Source of the DNA: Thiobacillus sp.
GTDB taxonomy: Bacteria; Pseudomonadota; Gammaproteobacteria; Burkholderiales; Thiobacillaceae
Reading direction: 5' to 3'
Length of the DNA stretch: 8,737 nucleotides
Assembly (NCBI GenBank): GCA_003510325.1
Contig: DONB01000280.1
Location: 3,502-12,238 of the forward strand
Made by a program: the position numbers and the translations under genes. Positions within the stretch are counted from its first letter, which is position 1, and each line of letters begins with the position of its first letter. The notes under the pieces are model-generated. The model was not told the origin of the DNA, searched no databases, and saw nothing but the letters and a program-made list of their open reading frames with translations. This document shows positions 1-6,495 of the stretch, piece by piece.

Positions 1-81
1 CGTCCGCCGGAGCCCTACAAGGGCAAGGGCGTTCGCTATAGCGACGAAGTGGTCATCAAGAAAGAGACCAAGAAGAAGTAA
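1..81 (+). CDS. rplF: 50S ribosomal protein L6 (C-terminal fragment)
   Basis: Only the last 26 codons are in the window; the gene begins upstream of it. The residues read RPPEPYKGKGVRYSDEVV followed by a lysine-rich end, the typical L6 C-terminus (the RxPEPYKGKG segment is the family signature). L6 binds 23S rRNA near the sarcin-ricin loop and the factor-binding site of the large subunit. Its position directly before rplR, with a 16-base gap, is the standard spc operon order. The truncation is due to the window edge, not to a broken gene. Confidence 0.95.
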   Translation, partial: RPPEPYKGKGVRYSDEVVIKKETKKK

Positions 82-97
82 GGCTTAAGGACAGAAA

Positions 98-451
98 ATG
101 AACACCAAGCAAACACGGATTCGCAGAGCGCGCAAAACCCGCGCCAAAATCGCGGCCGTCAAGGCGATTCGCCTGGCCATTCACCGCACCAACAGCCACG
201 TTTATGCGCAGATCATCTCTGCGGATGGTGGCACGGTGATGGTCAGCGCGTCTTCCAACGACAAGGACATGCGTGCCGGGCTGAGCAATGGCGGAAACGT
301 CGCTGCAGCGGCAGCGGTGGGCAAGCGCCTGGCTGAAAAAGCCAAGGGCTTGGGTATTGAAAAAGTGGCTTTCGACCGTTCCGGTTTCAAGTTCCATGGG
401 CGCGTCAAAGCCCTGGCTGAAGCCGCGCGTGAAGGCGGTTTGGTATTTTAA
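98..451 (+). CDS. rplR: 50S ribosomal protein L18
   Basis: This 117-residue protein has the usual L18 length. It has the basic N-terminus ([13 protein letters not shown]), the [16 protein letters not shown] segment and the [23 protein letters not shown]-terminal motif that define the family. L18 binds 5S rRNA together with L5 and L25 and helps dock the 5S particle onto the large subunit. The ATG is preceded by AAGGA at 87-91, six bases upstream, which supports this start. The gene follows rplF and is 15 bases ahead of rpsE, so it is cotranscribed in the spc operon. Nothing in it is unusual. Confidence 0.97.
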   Translation: MNTKQTRIRRARKTRAKIAAVKAIRLAIHRTNSHVYAQIISADGGTVMVSASSNDKDMRAGLSNGGNVAAAAAVGKRLAEKAKGLGIEKVAFDRSGFKFHGRVKALAEAAREGGLVF

Positions 452-466
452 CGAGGCAGAATCAAG

Positions 467-982
467 ATGGCCCGTACAGCACCTACTAGTAACGAAGAGC
501 GCGGCGACGGCTTGCGCGAAAAGATGATCTCGATCAACCGTGTCACCAAGGTGGTGAAGGGTGGTCGGATCATGGGTTTTGCAGCGCTGACCGTGGTCGG
601 CGACGGCGACGGCGGAATCGGCATGGGCAAGGGCAAGTCCCGTGAAGTGCCGGTGGCTGTCCAGAAGGCAATGGAAGAGGCCCGCCGCAAGCTTGTCAAG
701 ATCAACCTGAAGAATGGCACTTTCCACCACACGGTGGTCGGACAGCATGGCGCTTCGCGCGTGTTGATCCAGCCTGCATCAGAAGGTACCGGGATCATTG
801 CCGGTGGCGCGATGCGTGCCGTGTTCGAGGTGATGGGCGTGCAGAACGTGCTTGCCAAGTGCCTGGGATCGACCAATCCGTACAACGTCGTGCGTGCAAC
901 GATTGATGGCCTGATGAAAATGTCGACGCCGTCCGAGATCGCGGCCAAGCGTGGCAAGTCTGTCGAAGACATCACGGGGTAA
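467..982 (+). CDS. rpsE: 30S ribosomal protein S5
   Basis: This 171-residue protein has the S5 layout. A double-stranded-RNA-binding-like domain occupies about residues 17-80, with [24 protein letters not shown] and the [13 protein letters not shown] stretch. A C-terminal domain from about residue 85 to 165 carries [19 protein letters not shown] and [13 protein letters not shown]5 sits at the mRNA entry/decoding face of the small subunit with S4, and the G-rich loop near residues 27-33 is the region tied to ribosomal ambiguity and spectinomycin resistance in other bacteria. A GAGG at 453-456 serves as Shine-Dalgarno. The stop codon is three bases before the rpmD start. Confidence 0.97.
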   Translation: MARTAPTSNEERGDGLREKMISINRVTKVVKGGRIMGFAALTVVGDGDGGIGMGKGKSREVPVAVQKAMEEARRKLVKINLKNGTFHHTVVGQHGASRVLIQPASEGTGIIAGGAMRAVFEVMGVQNVLAKCLGSTNPYNVVRATIDGLMKMSTPSEIAAKRGKSVEDITG

Positions 983-985
983 GCC

Positions 986-1171
986 ATGAGCGAGCAGAAG
1001 AAAATTAAAGTGACGCTGGTCAAAAGCCTGATCGGCACCAAGGCACCACATCGTGCCTGCGTGCGTGGCCTGGGGCTGCGTCGGATGCACCATACGGTCG
1101 AGGTGCTGGATACGCCCGAAAACCGCGGCATGATTACCAAAGTCGCCTATCTGGTGAAGTGCGAGGCTTAA
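986..1171 (+). CDS. rpmD: 50S ribosomal protein L30
   Basis: This 61-residue protein matches the short bacterial L30 form. [12 protein letters not shown] is the first strand, followed by the conserved basic helix-turn [18 protein letters not shown] and the DTPENRGMI segment. L30 binds 23S rRNA at the surface of the large subunit. It starts three bases after the rpsE stop, and a GGGGTAAG around that stop acts as ribosome-binding sequence. Its stop TAA (1169-1171) abuts the rplO ATG at 1172, so translation of rpmD and rplO is probably coupled. Confidence 0.96.
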
Positions 1172-1606
1172 ATGGAACTGAATACGATTAAACCGGCTGA
1201 CGGCGCCAAGAAAAACAAGCGTCGCCTGGGTCGTGGCATTGGCTCCGGCTTGGGTAAAACCGCGGGCCGTGGCCACAAGGGCCAGAAATCCCGTGCGGGC
1301 GGCTTCCACAAGGTAGGCTTTGAGGGCGGCCAGATGCCGATGCATCGTCGCCTGCCCAAGCGCGGCTTCGTGTCGCTGACCAAGGCCGATACCGAGCGCG
1401 TTCGTCTGTACGAACTGGCCGCGGTGGGTGTGGACGAGATCGACCTGTTGGTGTTGAAGCAGGCGGGGGTGGTCGGCGCATCGGCCAAGGCGGCACGGGT
1501 CTACCTGGCCGGTGAAATCGGCAAGGCGATCAAGCTGCGCGGCATTGCCGTGACCAAGGGTGCACGCGCTGCGATCGAAGCAGCCGGCGGCACCATCGCC
1601 GACTGA
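1172..1606 (+). CDS. rplO: 50S ribosomal protein L15
   Basis: This 144-residue protein is full length for L15. The N-terminal third is the long glycine/arginine/lysine-rich extension ([22 protein letters not shown]) that threads into 23S rRNA. The globular part follows from about residue 55, with [10 protein letters not shown] and the C-terminal [14 protein letters not shown] motif. L15 is an early-intermediate assembly protein of the large subunit. The ATG is immediately adjacent to the rpmD stop, and its Shine-Dalgarno (GAGG, 1163-1166) lies within the last rpmD codons. The gene directly precedes secY. Confidence 0.97.
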   Translation: MELNTIKPADGAKKNKRRLGRGIGSGLGKTAGRGHKGQKSRAGGFHKVGFEGGQMPMHRRLPKRGFVSLTKADTERVRLYELAAVGVDEIDLLVLKQAGVVGASAKAARVYLAGEIGKAIKLRGIAVTKGARAAIEAAGGTIAD

Positions 1607-1612
1607 GCCAGC

Positions 1613-1617
1613 GAGGA
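1613..1617 (+). promoter_or_regulatory. Ribosome-binding site of secY
   Basis: GAGGA lies in the 19-base spacer after the rplO stop, eight bases before the TTG at 1626. This spacing is optimal and decides the secY start. The in-frame ATG at 1560 lies inside rplO, would add 22 non-conserved residues and has no comparable site. Confidence 0.75.
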
Positions 1618-1625
1618 CGTACGCT

Positions 1626-2939
1626 TTGGCCACGCCCAAAACCGGCTTGAACAAATTCGGAGACCTCAAGCGTCGCCTGCTGTTTCTGCTTGGCGCCCTG
1701 ATCGTCTACCGCATCGGTACCTTTATCCCAGTGCCGGGAATCGATCCGCTGGTTCTCGACCAATTGTTCAAGTCGCAGCAAGGCGGCATCCTGGGCATGT
1801 TCAACATGTTCTCCGGCGGCGCCCTGTCGCGTTTCAGCCTGTTTGCGCTGGGGATCATGCCGTACATTTCGGCGTCGATCATCGTGCAGCTGATGACGAC
1901 CGTGTCGCCTCACCTCGAAGCGCTGAAGAAAGAGGGCGAGGCCGGGCGTCGCAAGATTACGCAGTACACCCGCTACGGCACCTTGTTCCTGGCGGTATTT
2001 CAGGCTTTGGGCATTTCCATCGCGCTGGAATCGCAGGCCGGACTGGTGCTGGATCCGGGTTTGGGGTTCCGCCTGATCACGGTGGTCACGCTGACTGCCG
2101 GGACGATGTTCCTGATGTGGCTGGGCGAGCAGATTACCGAGCGTGGCCTGGGCAACGGCATCTCGATCATTATTTTCGCCGGCATCGTGGCGGGACTGCC
2201 TTCCGCGATCGGCGGCACGCTGGAATTGACGCGGACTGGCGCATTCTCGATCCCGCTGGTGCTGATGCTGTTTGTCGGCGTGCTGCTGGTGACTGCGCTG
2301 GTCGTGTTCGTCGAGCGCGGACAGCGCAAGATTCTGGTCAACTACGCCAAGCGTCAGGTTGGCAAGATGGTGGTGGGCGGCCAGAGTTCGCACCTGCCGC
2401 TTAAGCTGAACATGGCCGGGGTGATCCCGCCGATTTTCGCCTCCAGCATCATCCTGTTCCCGGCGACGCTGGCAGGCTGGTTCGGCAGCGGCGAGGGCAT
2501 GGGCTGGCTGAAGGATATCGGCGCGACGCTGTCGCCCGGCCAGCCGGTGTACGTCTTGATGTATGCGCTGGCGATCATCTTTTTCTGTTTTTTCTATACC
2601 GCCCTGGTGTTCAATCCCAAGGAAACGGCAGACAACCTGAAAAAGAGCGGAGCGTTTGTTCCGGGTATTCGCCCGGGCGATCAGACCGCACGCTACATCG
2701 ACAAGATTCTGACCCGGCTGACGCTGGTGGGGGCGATCTACATCACACTGGTGTGTTTGCTGCCGGAGTTTCTGATTTTGAAATGGAATGTTCCCTTCTA
2801 TTTTGGCGGAACGTCCCTGCTGATTATTGTGGTGGTGACGATGGATTTCATGGCACAGGTTCAGGCCTATGTCATGTCGCACCAGTATGAAGGCTTGCTC
2901 AAGAAGGCCAATTTCAAGAATGGCCTTGTCGGGCGTTGA
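1626..2939 (+). CDS. secY: Protein translocase subunit SecY
   Basis: SecY is the channel subunit of the SecYEG translocon in the inner membrane. Starting at TTG 1626 the protein has 437 residues, the usual size. It opens with [22 protein letters not shown], the conserved start of the first membrane helix (about residues 16-36). The PVPGID motif and plug region follow, then TM2 around [15 protein letters not shown]. Ten membrane segments can be traced. The cytosolic C4 loop ([15 protein letters not shown], about 230-245) and the C5 loop ([10 protein letters not shown]) are present, with the Arg at about 349 that contacts SecA and ribosomes. I prefer TTG because GAGGA lies eight bases upstream, homologues begin near this point, and the upstream ATG at 1560 would overlap rplO by 47 bases. 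The stop TGA overlaps an ATG (TGATG) within a tandem duplication at the infA junction. Confidence 0.95.
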   Translation: MATPKTGLNKFGDLKRRLLFLLGALIVYRIGTFIPVPGIDPLVLDQLFKSQQGGILGMFNMFSGGALSRFSLFALGIMPYISASIIVQLMTTVSPHLEALKKEGEAGRRKITQYTRYGTLFLAVFQALGISIALESQAGLVLDPGLGFRLITVVTLTAGTMFLMWLGEQITERGLGNGISIIIFAGIVAGLPSAIGGTLELTRTGAFSIPLVLMLFVGVLLVTALVVFVERGQRKILVNYAKRQVGKMVVGGQSSHLPLKLNMAGVIPPIFASSIILFPATLAGWFGSGEGMGWLKDIGATLSPGQPVYVLMYALAIIFFCFFYTALVFNPKETADNLKKSGAFVPGIRPGDQTARYIDKILTRLTLVGAIYITLVCLLPEFLILKWNVPFYFGGTSLLIIVVVTMDFMAQVQAYVMSHQYEGLLKKANFKNGLVGR

Positions 2940-2967
2940 TGTCTAAGGAAGTTGATGTCCAAGGAAG
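2936..2967 (+). repeat. 16-bp tandem duplication across the secY stop / infA start
   Basis: TTGATGTCTAAGGAAG (2936-2951) is followed directly by TTGATGTCCAAGGAAG (2952-2967), with a single T/C difference. The second copy contains the real infA start (ATG 2955, encoding MSKE). The first contains the secY stop and a decoy ATG at 2939, and its AAGGAAG forms the Shine-Dalgarno for the second copy. The copies are 16 bases apart, so the decoy ATG is out of frame with infA and its reading frame closes at 3022 after 27 codons. Confidence 0.9.
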
Positions 2968-3173
2968 ATGTCATCCAGATGCAGGGCGAGGTGATCGAAA
3001 ACCTGCCGAATGCAACATTTAGGGTCAAGCTGGAAAACGGTCATGTATTGCTGGGTTATATCTCGGGAAAAATGCGCATGCACTATATCCGCATTCTCCC
3101 GGGCGACAAGGTGACGGTTGAGCTCACCCCGTACGATCTGTCTAAAGGCCGGATTGTTTTCAGGGCCAAATAG
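2955..3173 (+). CDS. infA: Translation initiation factor IF-1
   Basis: This 72-residue protein is the exact usual IF-1 length and is a single S1/OB-fold domain: [22 protein letters not shown], then [44 protein letters not shown]-1 binds the 30S A site and helps IF-2 and IF-3 during initiation. I chose ATG 2955 rather than the in-frame TTG at 2952 because it gives the conserved [12 protein letters not shown] start, with TAAGGAAG ending four bases upstream. Its place between secY and rpmJ is typical of betaproteobacteria, whereas enteric bacteria carry infA elsewhere. The start region is part of a 16-bp tandem duplication. An 18-base palindromic hairpin follows the stop. Confidence 0.97.
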   Translation: MSKEDVIQMQGEVIENLPNATFRVKLENGHVLLGYISGKMRMHYIRILPGDKVTVELTPYDLSKGRIVFRAK

Positions 3174-3180
3174 TTTTTAA

Positions 3181-3198
3181 CCGGCAGCGTGCTGCCGG
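3181..3198 (+). other. Hairpin between infA and rpmJ
   Basis: CCGGCAGC, then GT, then GCTGCCGG form a perfect inverted repeat; as RNA it would fold as seven G/C-rich pairs closing a four-base loop. It begins eight bases after the infA stop and ends ten bases before the rpmJ Shine-Dalgarno (GGAG, 3208-3211). No T-run follows, so it should not be an efficient intrinsic terminator. A role in transcript stability, processing or rpmJ translation is possible but inferred. Confidence 0.7.
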
Positions 3199-3217
3199 CG
3201 AGTGAATGGAGAAAACC

Positions 3218-3331
3218 ATGAGAGTGCAGGCTTCAGTCAAGAAAATGTGCCGTAAGTGCAAGGTTGTACGCCGTAAGGGCGTGGTGCGCGTGATCTGTGA
3301 TGATCCGCGCCACAAGCAGCGCCAGGGTTAA
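3218..3331 (+). CDS. rpmJ: 50S ribosomal protein L36 (zinc-binding form)
   Basis: This 37-residue protein, [20 protein letters not shown] and onward, ends in HKQRQG and is the complete L36 sequence. C11, C14, C27 and H32 form the CxxC...C...H zinc site, so this is the C+ form rather than the zinc-free paralogue that some bacteria use under zinc limitation. L36 binds 23S rRNA in the large subunit. The Shine-Dalgarno GGAG at 3208-3211 fits this ATG. The gene closes the spc part of the cluster and is followed by an 89-base spacer holding a dyad and a promoter. Confidence 0.96.
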   Translation: MRVQASVKKMCRKCKVVRRKGVVRVICDDPRHKQRQG

Positions 3332-3360
3332 GCTGGCGGTTGCAGGCAGATTGAAATCGA

Positions 3361-3382
3361 GTCAACCCAAAGACGGGTTGAC
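3361..3382 (+). other. Inverted repeat upstream of the rpsM promoter
   Basis: GTCAACCC (3361-3368) and GGGTTGAC (3375-3382) are perfect reverse complements separated by AAAGAC. The repeat ends one base before the TG of the extended -10 element, so it occupies roughly -37 to -16 relative to the predicted start, where a -35 box would be. It could be a protein-binding operator, or an RNA hairpin in read-through transcripts. The T-run begins only ten bases after the stem, so it is a poor intrinsic terminator. Confidence 0.65.
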
Positions 3383-3383
3383 G

Positions 3384-3392
3384 TGTTATAAT
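3384..3392 (+). promoter_or_regulatory. Extended -10 promoter for the alpha operon
   Basis: TGTTATAAT contains the TGn extension followed by a perfect TATAAT (3387-3392) in the rpmJ-rpsM spacer. No good -35 exists at 16-18 bases; the window there reads like AACCCA. Extended -10 promoters can work without a -35. Initiation would be expected near G3398, giving a leader of about 23 bases before the rpsM ATG. The call is from sequence alone; activity and start are inferred. Confidence 0.65.
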
Positions 3393-3420
3393 TTTTTGTT
3401 TTCCGTTCGGAGCTTTGCGA

Positions 3421-3777
3421 ATGGCTCGTATTGCAGGGGTTAATATCCCGAATCATCAGCACGCGATTATCGCGTTGACCGCCATTTATGGCATTGGCAG
3501 GACTACGTCCGGCAAGATTTGCGAAGCGGCTGGCATTGCCCAGACTTCGAAAATCAAGGACCTGACCGAAGCCGAGGTCGAGCGTTTGCGTGAAGGCGTG
3601 GCCCAATTCACGGTCGAGGGCGACCTGCGCCGTGAAATCACCATGAACATCAAACGCTTGATGGATCTTGGCTGCTACCGCGGCTTCCGTCATCGCAAAG
3701 GCTTGCCGGCTCGTGGCCAGCGCACGCGTACCAACGCGCGCACTCGCAAAGGTCCGCGCAAGGCCATCAGGAAATAA
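3421..3777 (+). CDS. rpsM: 30S ribosomal protein S13
   Basis: This 118-residue protein matches S13. [15 protein letters not shown] is the conserved start, IYGIGRT is the helix-two-turn-helix region, [24 protein letters not shown] is the central signature, and the basic C-terminal tail [15 protein letters not shown] reaches the tRNA. S13 lies in the head of the 30S subunit and makes the intersubunit bridges with L5. ATG 3421 is preferred over an in-frame TTG two codons upstream (3415) because homologues start with MARIAG and GGAG (3409-3412) is correctly spaced. It is the first gene of the alpha operon, directly downstream of the predicted promoter. Confidence 0.96.
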   Translation: MARIAGVNIPNHQHAIIALTAIYGIGRTTSGKICEAAGIAQTSKIKDLTEAEVERLREGVAQFTVEGDLRREITMNIKRLMDLGCYRGFRHRKGLPARGQRTRTNARTRKGPRKAIRK

Positions 3778-3786
3778 AGGTTAACC

Positions 3787-4179
3787 ATGGCAACTAAGAC
3801 TGCTACGCGCGTCCGTAAAAAGGTCAAGAAGAATGTCGCAGAGGGTATTGCGCACATTCATGCTTCGTTCAATAACACCATCGTGACGATTACCGACCGC
3901 CAGGGCAACGCCCTGTCGTGGGCGACCGCCGGTGGCGCGGGCTTCAAGGGTTCGCGCAAGTCCACGCCTTTTGCGGCGCAGGTTGCGGCTGAAAACGCCG
4001 GGAAGATGGCGCAGGAATATGGTGTCAAGAACCTGGAAGTGCGGATCAAGGGCCCCGGCCCGGGTCGCGACTCCACCGTGCGTGCGTTGAATGCGCTCGG
4101 CTTCAAGATCGTTGCGATCTCGGATGTCACGCCGATTCCGCACAACGGTTGCCGTCCCTCCAAAAAGCGTCGTATCTAA
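3787..4179 (+). CDS. rpsK: 30S ribosomal protein S11
   Basis: This 130-residue protein has the S11 pattern: a basic N-terminus, [62 protein letters not shown], and the C-terminal [19 protein letters not shown]11 is on the platform of the 30S subunit and contacts mRNA near the E site. The Asn-Gly at about residues 120-121 corresponds to the site where E. coli S11 carries isoaspartate. The Shine-Dalgarno TAAAGG overlaps the rpsM stop, and nine bases separate the genes. Confidence 0.97.
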   Translation: MATKTATRVRKKVKKNVAEGIAHIHASFNNTIVTITDRQGNALSWATAGGAGFKGSRKSTPFAAQVAAENAGKMAQEYGVKNLEVRIKGPGPGRDSTVRALNALGFKIVAISDVTPIPHNGCRPSKKRRI

Positions 4180-4194
4180 TTACCAGGGAAAATC

Positions 4195-4824
4195 ATGGCT
4201 CGTAATCTTGATCCCAAATGCCGTCAGTGCCGCCGCGAAGGCGAAAAGCTCTTCCTGAAGGGCGAGAAATGCTTCACTGACAAATGCGCCATCGAACGCC
4301 GTGCCTATGCGCCCGGCCAGCACGGCCAGAAGAGCGGTGCCCGTCTGTCCGGCTACGGCGTGCAGTTGCGTGAAAAGCAGAAAATCCGCCGTATCTATGG
4401 CGTGCTGGAAGGTCAGTTCCGCCTGACCTACAAGAAGGCTGACAGCCGCAAGGGCGTGACCGGCGAAAACCTGCTGTCGATGCTGGAATCGCGCCTGGAT
4501 TCGGTGTGCTACCGCATGGGCTTTGGCGCCTCGCGTACCGAGGCGCGCCAGATCCTGCGCCACAACGGCATCACGGTGAACGGCCGCCGCGTCAACATCC
4601 CGTCGTATCAGGTGCGTGCCGGTGACGTGGTTGAAGTGTCCGACAAGGCAAAAGCGCACCTGCGCGTCAAGGCTGCGGCCGAGGCTGCAGCTGCGCGCGG
4701 ATACCCCGAGTGGGTTGAAGTCGACGCCAAGGCGCTCAAGGGCACCTACAAAGCTGCTCCGCAACGCTCTGAACTGCCGTCGACCATCAACGAGTCGCTG
4801 GTCGTCGAACTGTACTCCAAATAA
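4195..4824 (+). CDS. rpsD: 30S ribosomal protein S4 (cysteine-bearing form)
   Basis: This 209-residue protein is full-length S4. The N-terminal segment has C9, C12, C26 and C31 (CxxC-x13-CxxxxC), the zinc-binding C+ pattern that E. coli S4 lacks. [20 protein letters not shown] leads into the core. The S4 RNA-binding domain (about residues 98-160) carries [22 protein letters not shown] and the [12 protein letters not shown] motif. The end [12 protein letters not shown] is canonical. S4 binds 16S rRNA early in 30S assembly and, in E. coli, represses its own operon by binding the rpsM leader. AGGGA at 4185-4189 precedes the ATG. A 58-base spacer with a hairpin separates it from rpoA. Confidence 0.97.
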   Translation: MARNLDPKCRQCRREGEKLFLKGEKCFTDKCAIERRAYAPGQHGQKSGARLSGYGVQLREKQKIRRIYGVLEGQFRLTYKKADSRKGVTGENLLSMLESRLDSVCYRMGFGASRTEARQILRHNGITVNGRRVNIPSYQVRAGDVVEVSDKAKAHLRVKAAAEAAAARGYPEWVEVDAKALKGTYKAAPQRSELPSTINESLVVELYSK

Positions 4825-4829
4825 GCTGG

Positions 4830-4849
4830 CCGGGTCCTGACGGACCTGG
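4830..4849 (+). other. Hairpin between rpsD and rpoA
   Basis: CCGGGTCC, loop TGAC, GGACCTGG form an eight-pair stem with one G-U pair. It starts six bases after the rpsD stop and ends about 18 bases before the rpoA Shine-Dalgarno (AAGGA, 4868-4872). No U-tract follows, so termination here is unlikely. It may mark mRNA processing or separate rpoA expression from the ribosomal genes; that role is inferred. Confidence 0.6.
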
Positions 4850-4882
4850 TCTTCAGGGCTGCTTCTCAAGGAATCGCACTCT

Positions 4883-5863
4883 ATGCAAAGCGCTACGGAA
4901 TTTCTCAAGCCGCGTATTGTGGAGGTCGATCGCGCCTCCCCGCTGCATGCCAAGGTCATCATGGAGCCCTTCGAGCGTGGCTACGGCCATACGCTCGGCA
5001 ATGCGCTGCGTCGCATTCTGCTGTCTTCCATGGTGGGTTACGCACCGACCGAAGTCGCCATCAGCGGCGTCGTGCACGAGTATTCGACCATCGAAGGCGT
5101 GCAGGAGGATGTCGTCGATATCCTGCTGAACCTCAAGGGCATCGCATTCAAGATGCACGGCAAGTCCGAGGCCATCCTGAAGGTCTCCAAGGCTGGCGAA
5201 GGCGTGGTGACGGCAGGTGATATCGAAGTCGGTCACGACATCGAAGTGCTGAACCCCGATCACGTGATTGCCCACCTGACCAAGGGCGGCAAACTTGACA
5301 TGGAAATCAAGATCGAGAGCGGACGCGGCTACCAGCCGGCCACTGCGCGCAAGGTTTCGGAAGAAACCCGTGCCGTCGGTTCGATCCTGGTCGACGCCTC
5401 GTTCAGCCCGGTTCGCCGCGTCGCCTACTCGGTCGAGAGCGCGCGTGTCGAGCAGCGCACCGACCTCGACCGCCTGGTGATCGACATCGAGACCAACGGC
5501 GTGGTCGAGCCGGAAGAAGCCGTGCGCACCGCCGCCCGCATCCTGGTGAACCAGCTGTCCGTGTTTGCCGATCTGGAAGGCACGCCGGCCGAGTCCGAGT
5601 CGCCGCGTTCGCCGCAAGTCGATCCGCTGCTGCTGCGCCCGGTCGACGATCTGGAACTGACCGTGCGTTCGGCCAACTGCCTGAAGGCGGAGAACATCTA
5701 CTTCATCGGCGACCTGATCCAGCGTTCGGAAACCGAACTGCTGCGCACCCCGAATCTGGGCCGCAAGTCGCTGAACGAGATCAAGGACGTGCTGGCCTCC
5801 AAGAGCCTGTCGCTCGGCATGAAGCTCGAAAACTGGCCGCCCGCCGGTCTCGAGCGTCCCTGA
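4883..5863 (+). CDS. rpoA: DNA-directed RNA polymerase subunit alpha
   Basis: This 326-residue protein has both alpha domains. The N-terminal dimerisation domain (about residues 1-235) includes [23 protein letters not shown] and [21 protein letters not shown]. After a short linker ([14 protein letters not shown]), the C-terminal domain starts near residue 255. It reads [13 protein letters not shown], where R262 corresponds to the DNA-contacting Arg265 of E. coli, then [25 protein letters not shown] and ENWPP. Alpha dimers nucleate assembly of beta and beta', and the C-terminal domain reads UP elements and activators. ATG 4883 follows AAGGA by ten bases. The 97-base gap to rplQ is the longest between the coding genes of this operon. 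Confidence 0.98.
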   Translation: MQSATEFLKPRIVEVDRASPLHAKVIMEPFERGYGHTLGNALRRILLSSMVGYAPTEVAISGVVHEYSTIEGVQEDVVDILLNLKGIAFKMHGKSEAILKVSKAGEGVVTAGDIEVGHDIEVLNPDHVIAHLTKGGKLDMEIKIESGRGYQPATARKVSEETRAVGSILVDASFSPVRRVAYSVESARVEQRTDLDRLVIDIETNGVVEPEEAVRTAARILVNQLSVFADLEGTPAESESPRSPQVDPLLLRPVDDLELTVRSANCLKAENIYFIGDLIQRSETELLRTPNLGRKSLNEIKDVLASKSLSLGMKLENWPPAGLERP

Positions 5864-5960
5864 ACCGATTTAAGCAAGATCCACGTAACCAAAAAACGAT
5901 AAAGTGCGGGTCGCCGTGGCTGGCGGCCTAGCCCAAGAATACTGACTGAAAGGAATCGCC

Positions 5961-6350
5961 ATGCGTCATCGTCAATCCAACCGCAAGCTGAACCGCACCA
6001 CCAGCCATCGTCTGGCCATGTTCCGCAACATGACCAATTCGCTCCTGAAGCATGAAGTCATCAAGACCACGCTGCCGAAGGCCAAGGAACTGCGCCGCTT
6101 CGTCGAGCCGCTGATCACCCTGGGCAAGGAGCCGTCCCTCTCGAATCATCGTCTGGCATTCGACCGCCTGCGTGACCGCGAGATGGTTGTCAAGCTGTTC
6201 GGCGAACTGGGCCCGCGCTACAAGACCCGCCCCGGCGGCTATCTGCGCATCCTGAAGTACGGCTTCCGTAATGGCGACAATGCGCCGATGGCGCTGGTCG
6301 AGCTGGTCGATCGTCCCGAGACCGACGTCGAAGCGGTCGAGGCCGAGTAA
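5961..6350 (+). CDS. rplQ: 50S ribosomal protein L17
   Basis: This 129-residue protein has the L17 signature [20 protein letters not shown] at its start. [29 protein letters not shown] and the C-terminal [31 protein letters not shown] follow, with a short acidic tail. L17 lies near the peptide exit tunnel of the large subunit. AAAGGA at 5949-5954 supports the ATG. It is the last gene of the alpha operon and is followed 24 bases later by a strong terminator. The rpoA-rplQ spacer contains an A-rich stretch and weak pairing possibilities but no convincing promoter. Confidence 0.97.
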   Translation: MRHRQSNRKLNRTTSHRLAMFRNMTNSLLKHEVIKTTLPKAKELRRFVEPLITLGKEPSLSNHRLAFDRLRDREMVVKLFGELGPRYKTRPGGYLRILKYGFRNGDNAPMALVELVDRPETDVEAVEAE

Positions 6351-6374
6351 GTCGGACGAAGTTCGCGATTCACG

Positions 6375-6402
6375 AAAAAGCCGGGTTGATCCCGGCTTTT
6401 TT
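6375..6402 (+). terminator. Intrinsic terminator of the alpha operon
   Basis: AAAAAGCCGGG and CCCGGCTTTTT form an 11-pair stem around the loop TTGAT, and the 3' arm runs into six T residues. It lies 24 bases after the rplQ stop. The flanking A and T runs mean it could also terminate transcription on the opposite strand. This isolates the ribosomal cluster from the SAM hydrolase gene. Confidence 0.93.
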
Positions 6403-6495
6403 CATGTCTGTGCATCCGCTGAACCGGCTGGCGGCCTTGCTGCCGATCTGACTTGTCGGGCATAGTCGTGCCTCCTTCCAAGACAGGAAAAGCCC

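Noticed and set aside
56..748. Long - strand open frame opposite rplR and rpsE
   Set aside because: It is antisense to two certain ribosomal protein genes, resembles no family I know, and is expected from GC-rich codon bias.
779..1669. 296-codon - strand frame opposite rpsE, rpmD and rplO
   Set aside because: It is a shadow of three conserved genes with no recognisable motif or plausible ribosome-binding site.
1530..2882. 450-codon - strand frame opposite rplO and secY
   Set aside because: The composition (rich in H, Q, R, D) is typical of the complement of a membrane protein gene. It has no domain motif and sits opposite a certain secY.
3361..3397. Dyad plus T-run read as an intrinsic terminator between rpmJ and rpsM
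   Set aside because: The T-run starts ten bases after the stem and is part of the -10 region; a U-tract must follow the stem directly.
5864..5960. rpoA-rplQ spacer: GATAAA as a -10 box and a GGCTGG/CTAGCC hairpin
   Set aside because: No -35 lies at the right distance, and the stem has only six pairs including one G-U. The spacer is long for this operon but holds no convincing element.
6404..6451. Small ORF of 15 codons after the terminator, starting ATG 6404
   Set aside because: It has no Shine-Dalgarno and starts within two bases of the terminator T-run, so it is most likely chance.
6437..6466. Possible promoter for the SAM hydrolase: TTGCTG, 18 bases, CATAGT
   Set aside because: Both boxes deviate from consensus. 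A promoter is needed after the terminator, but this one is not strong enough to call.
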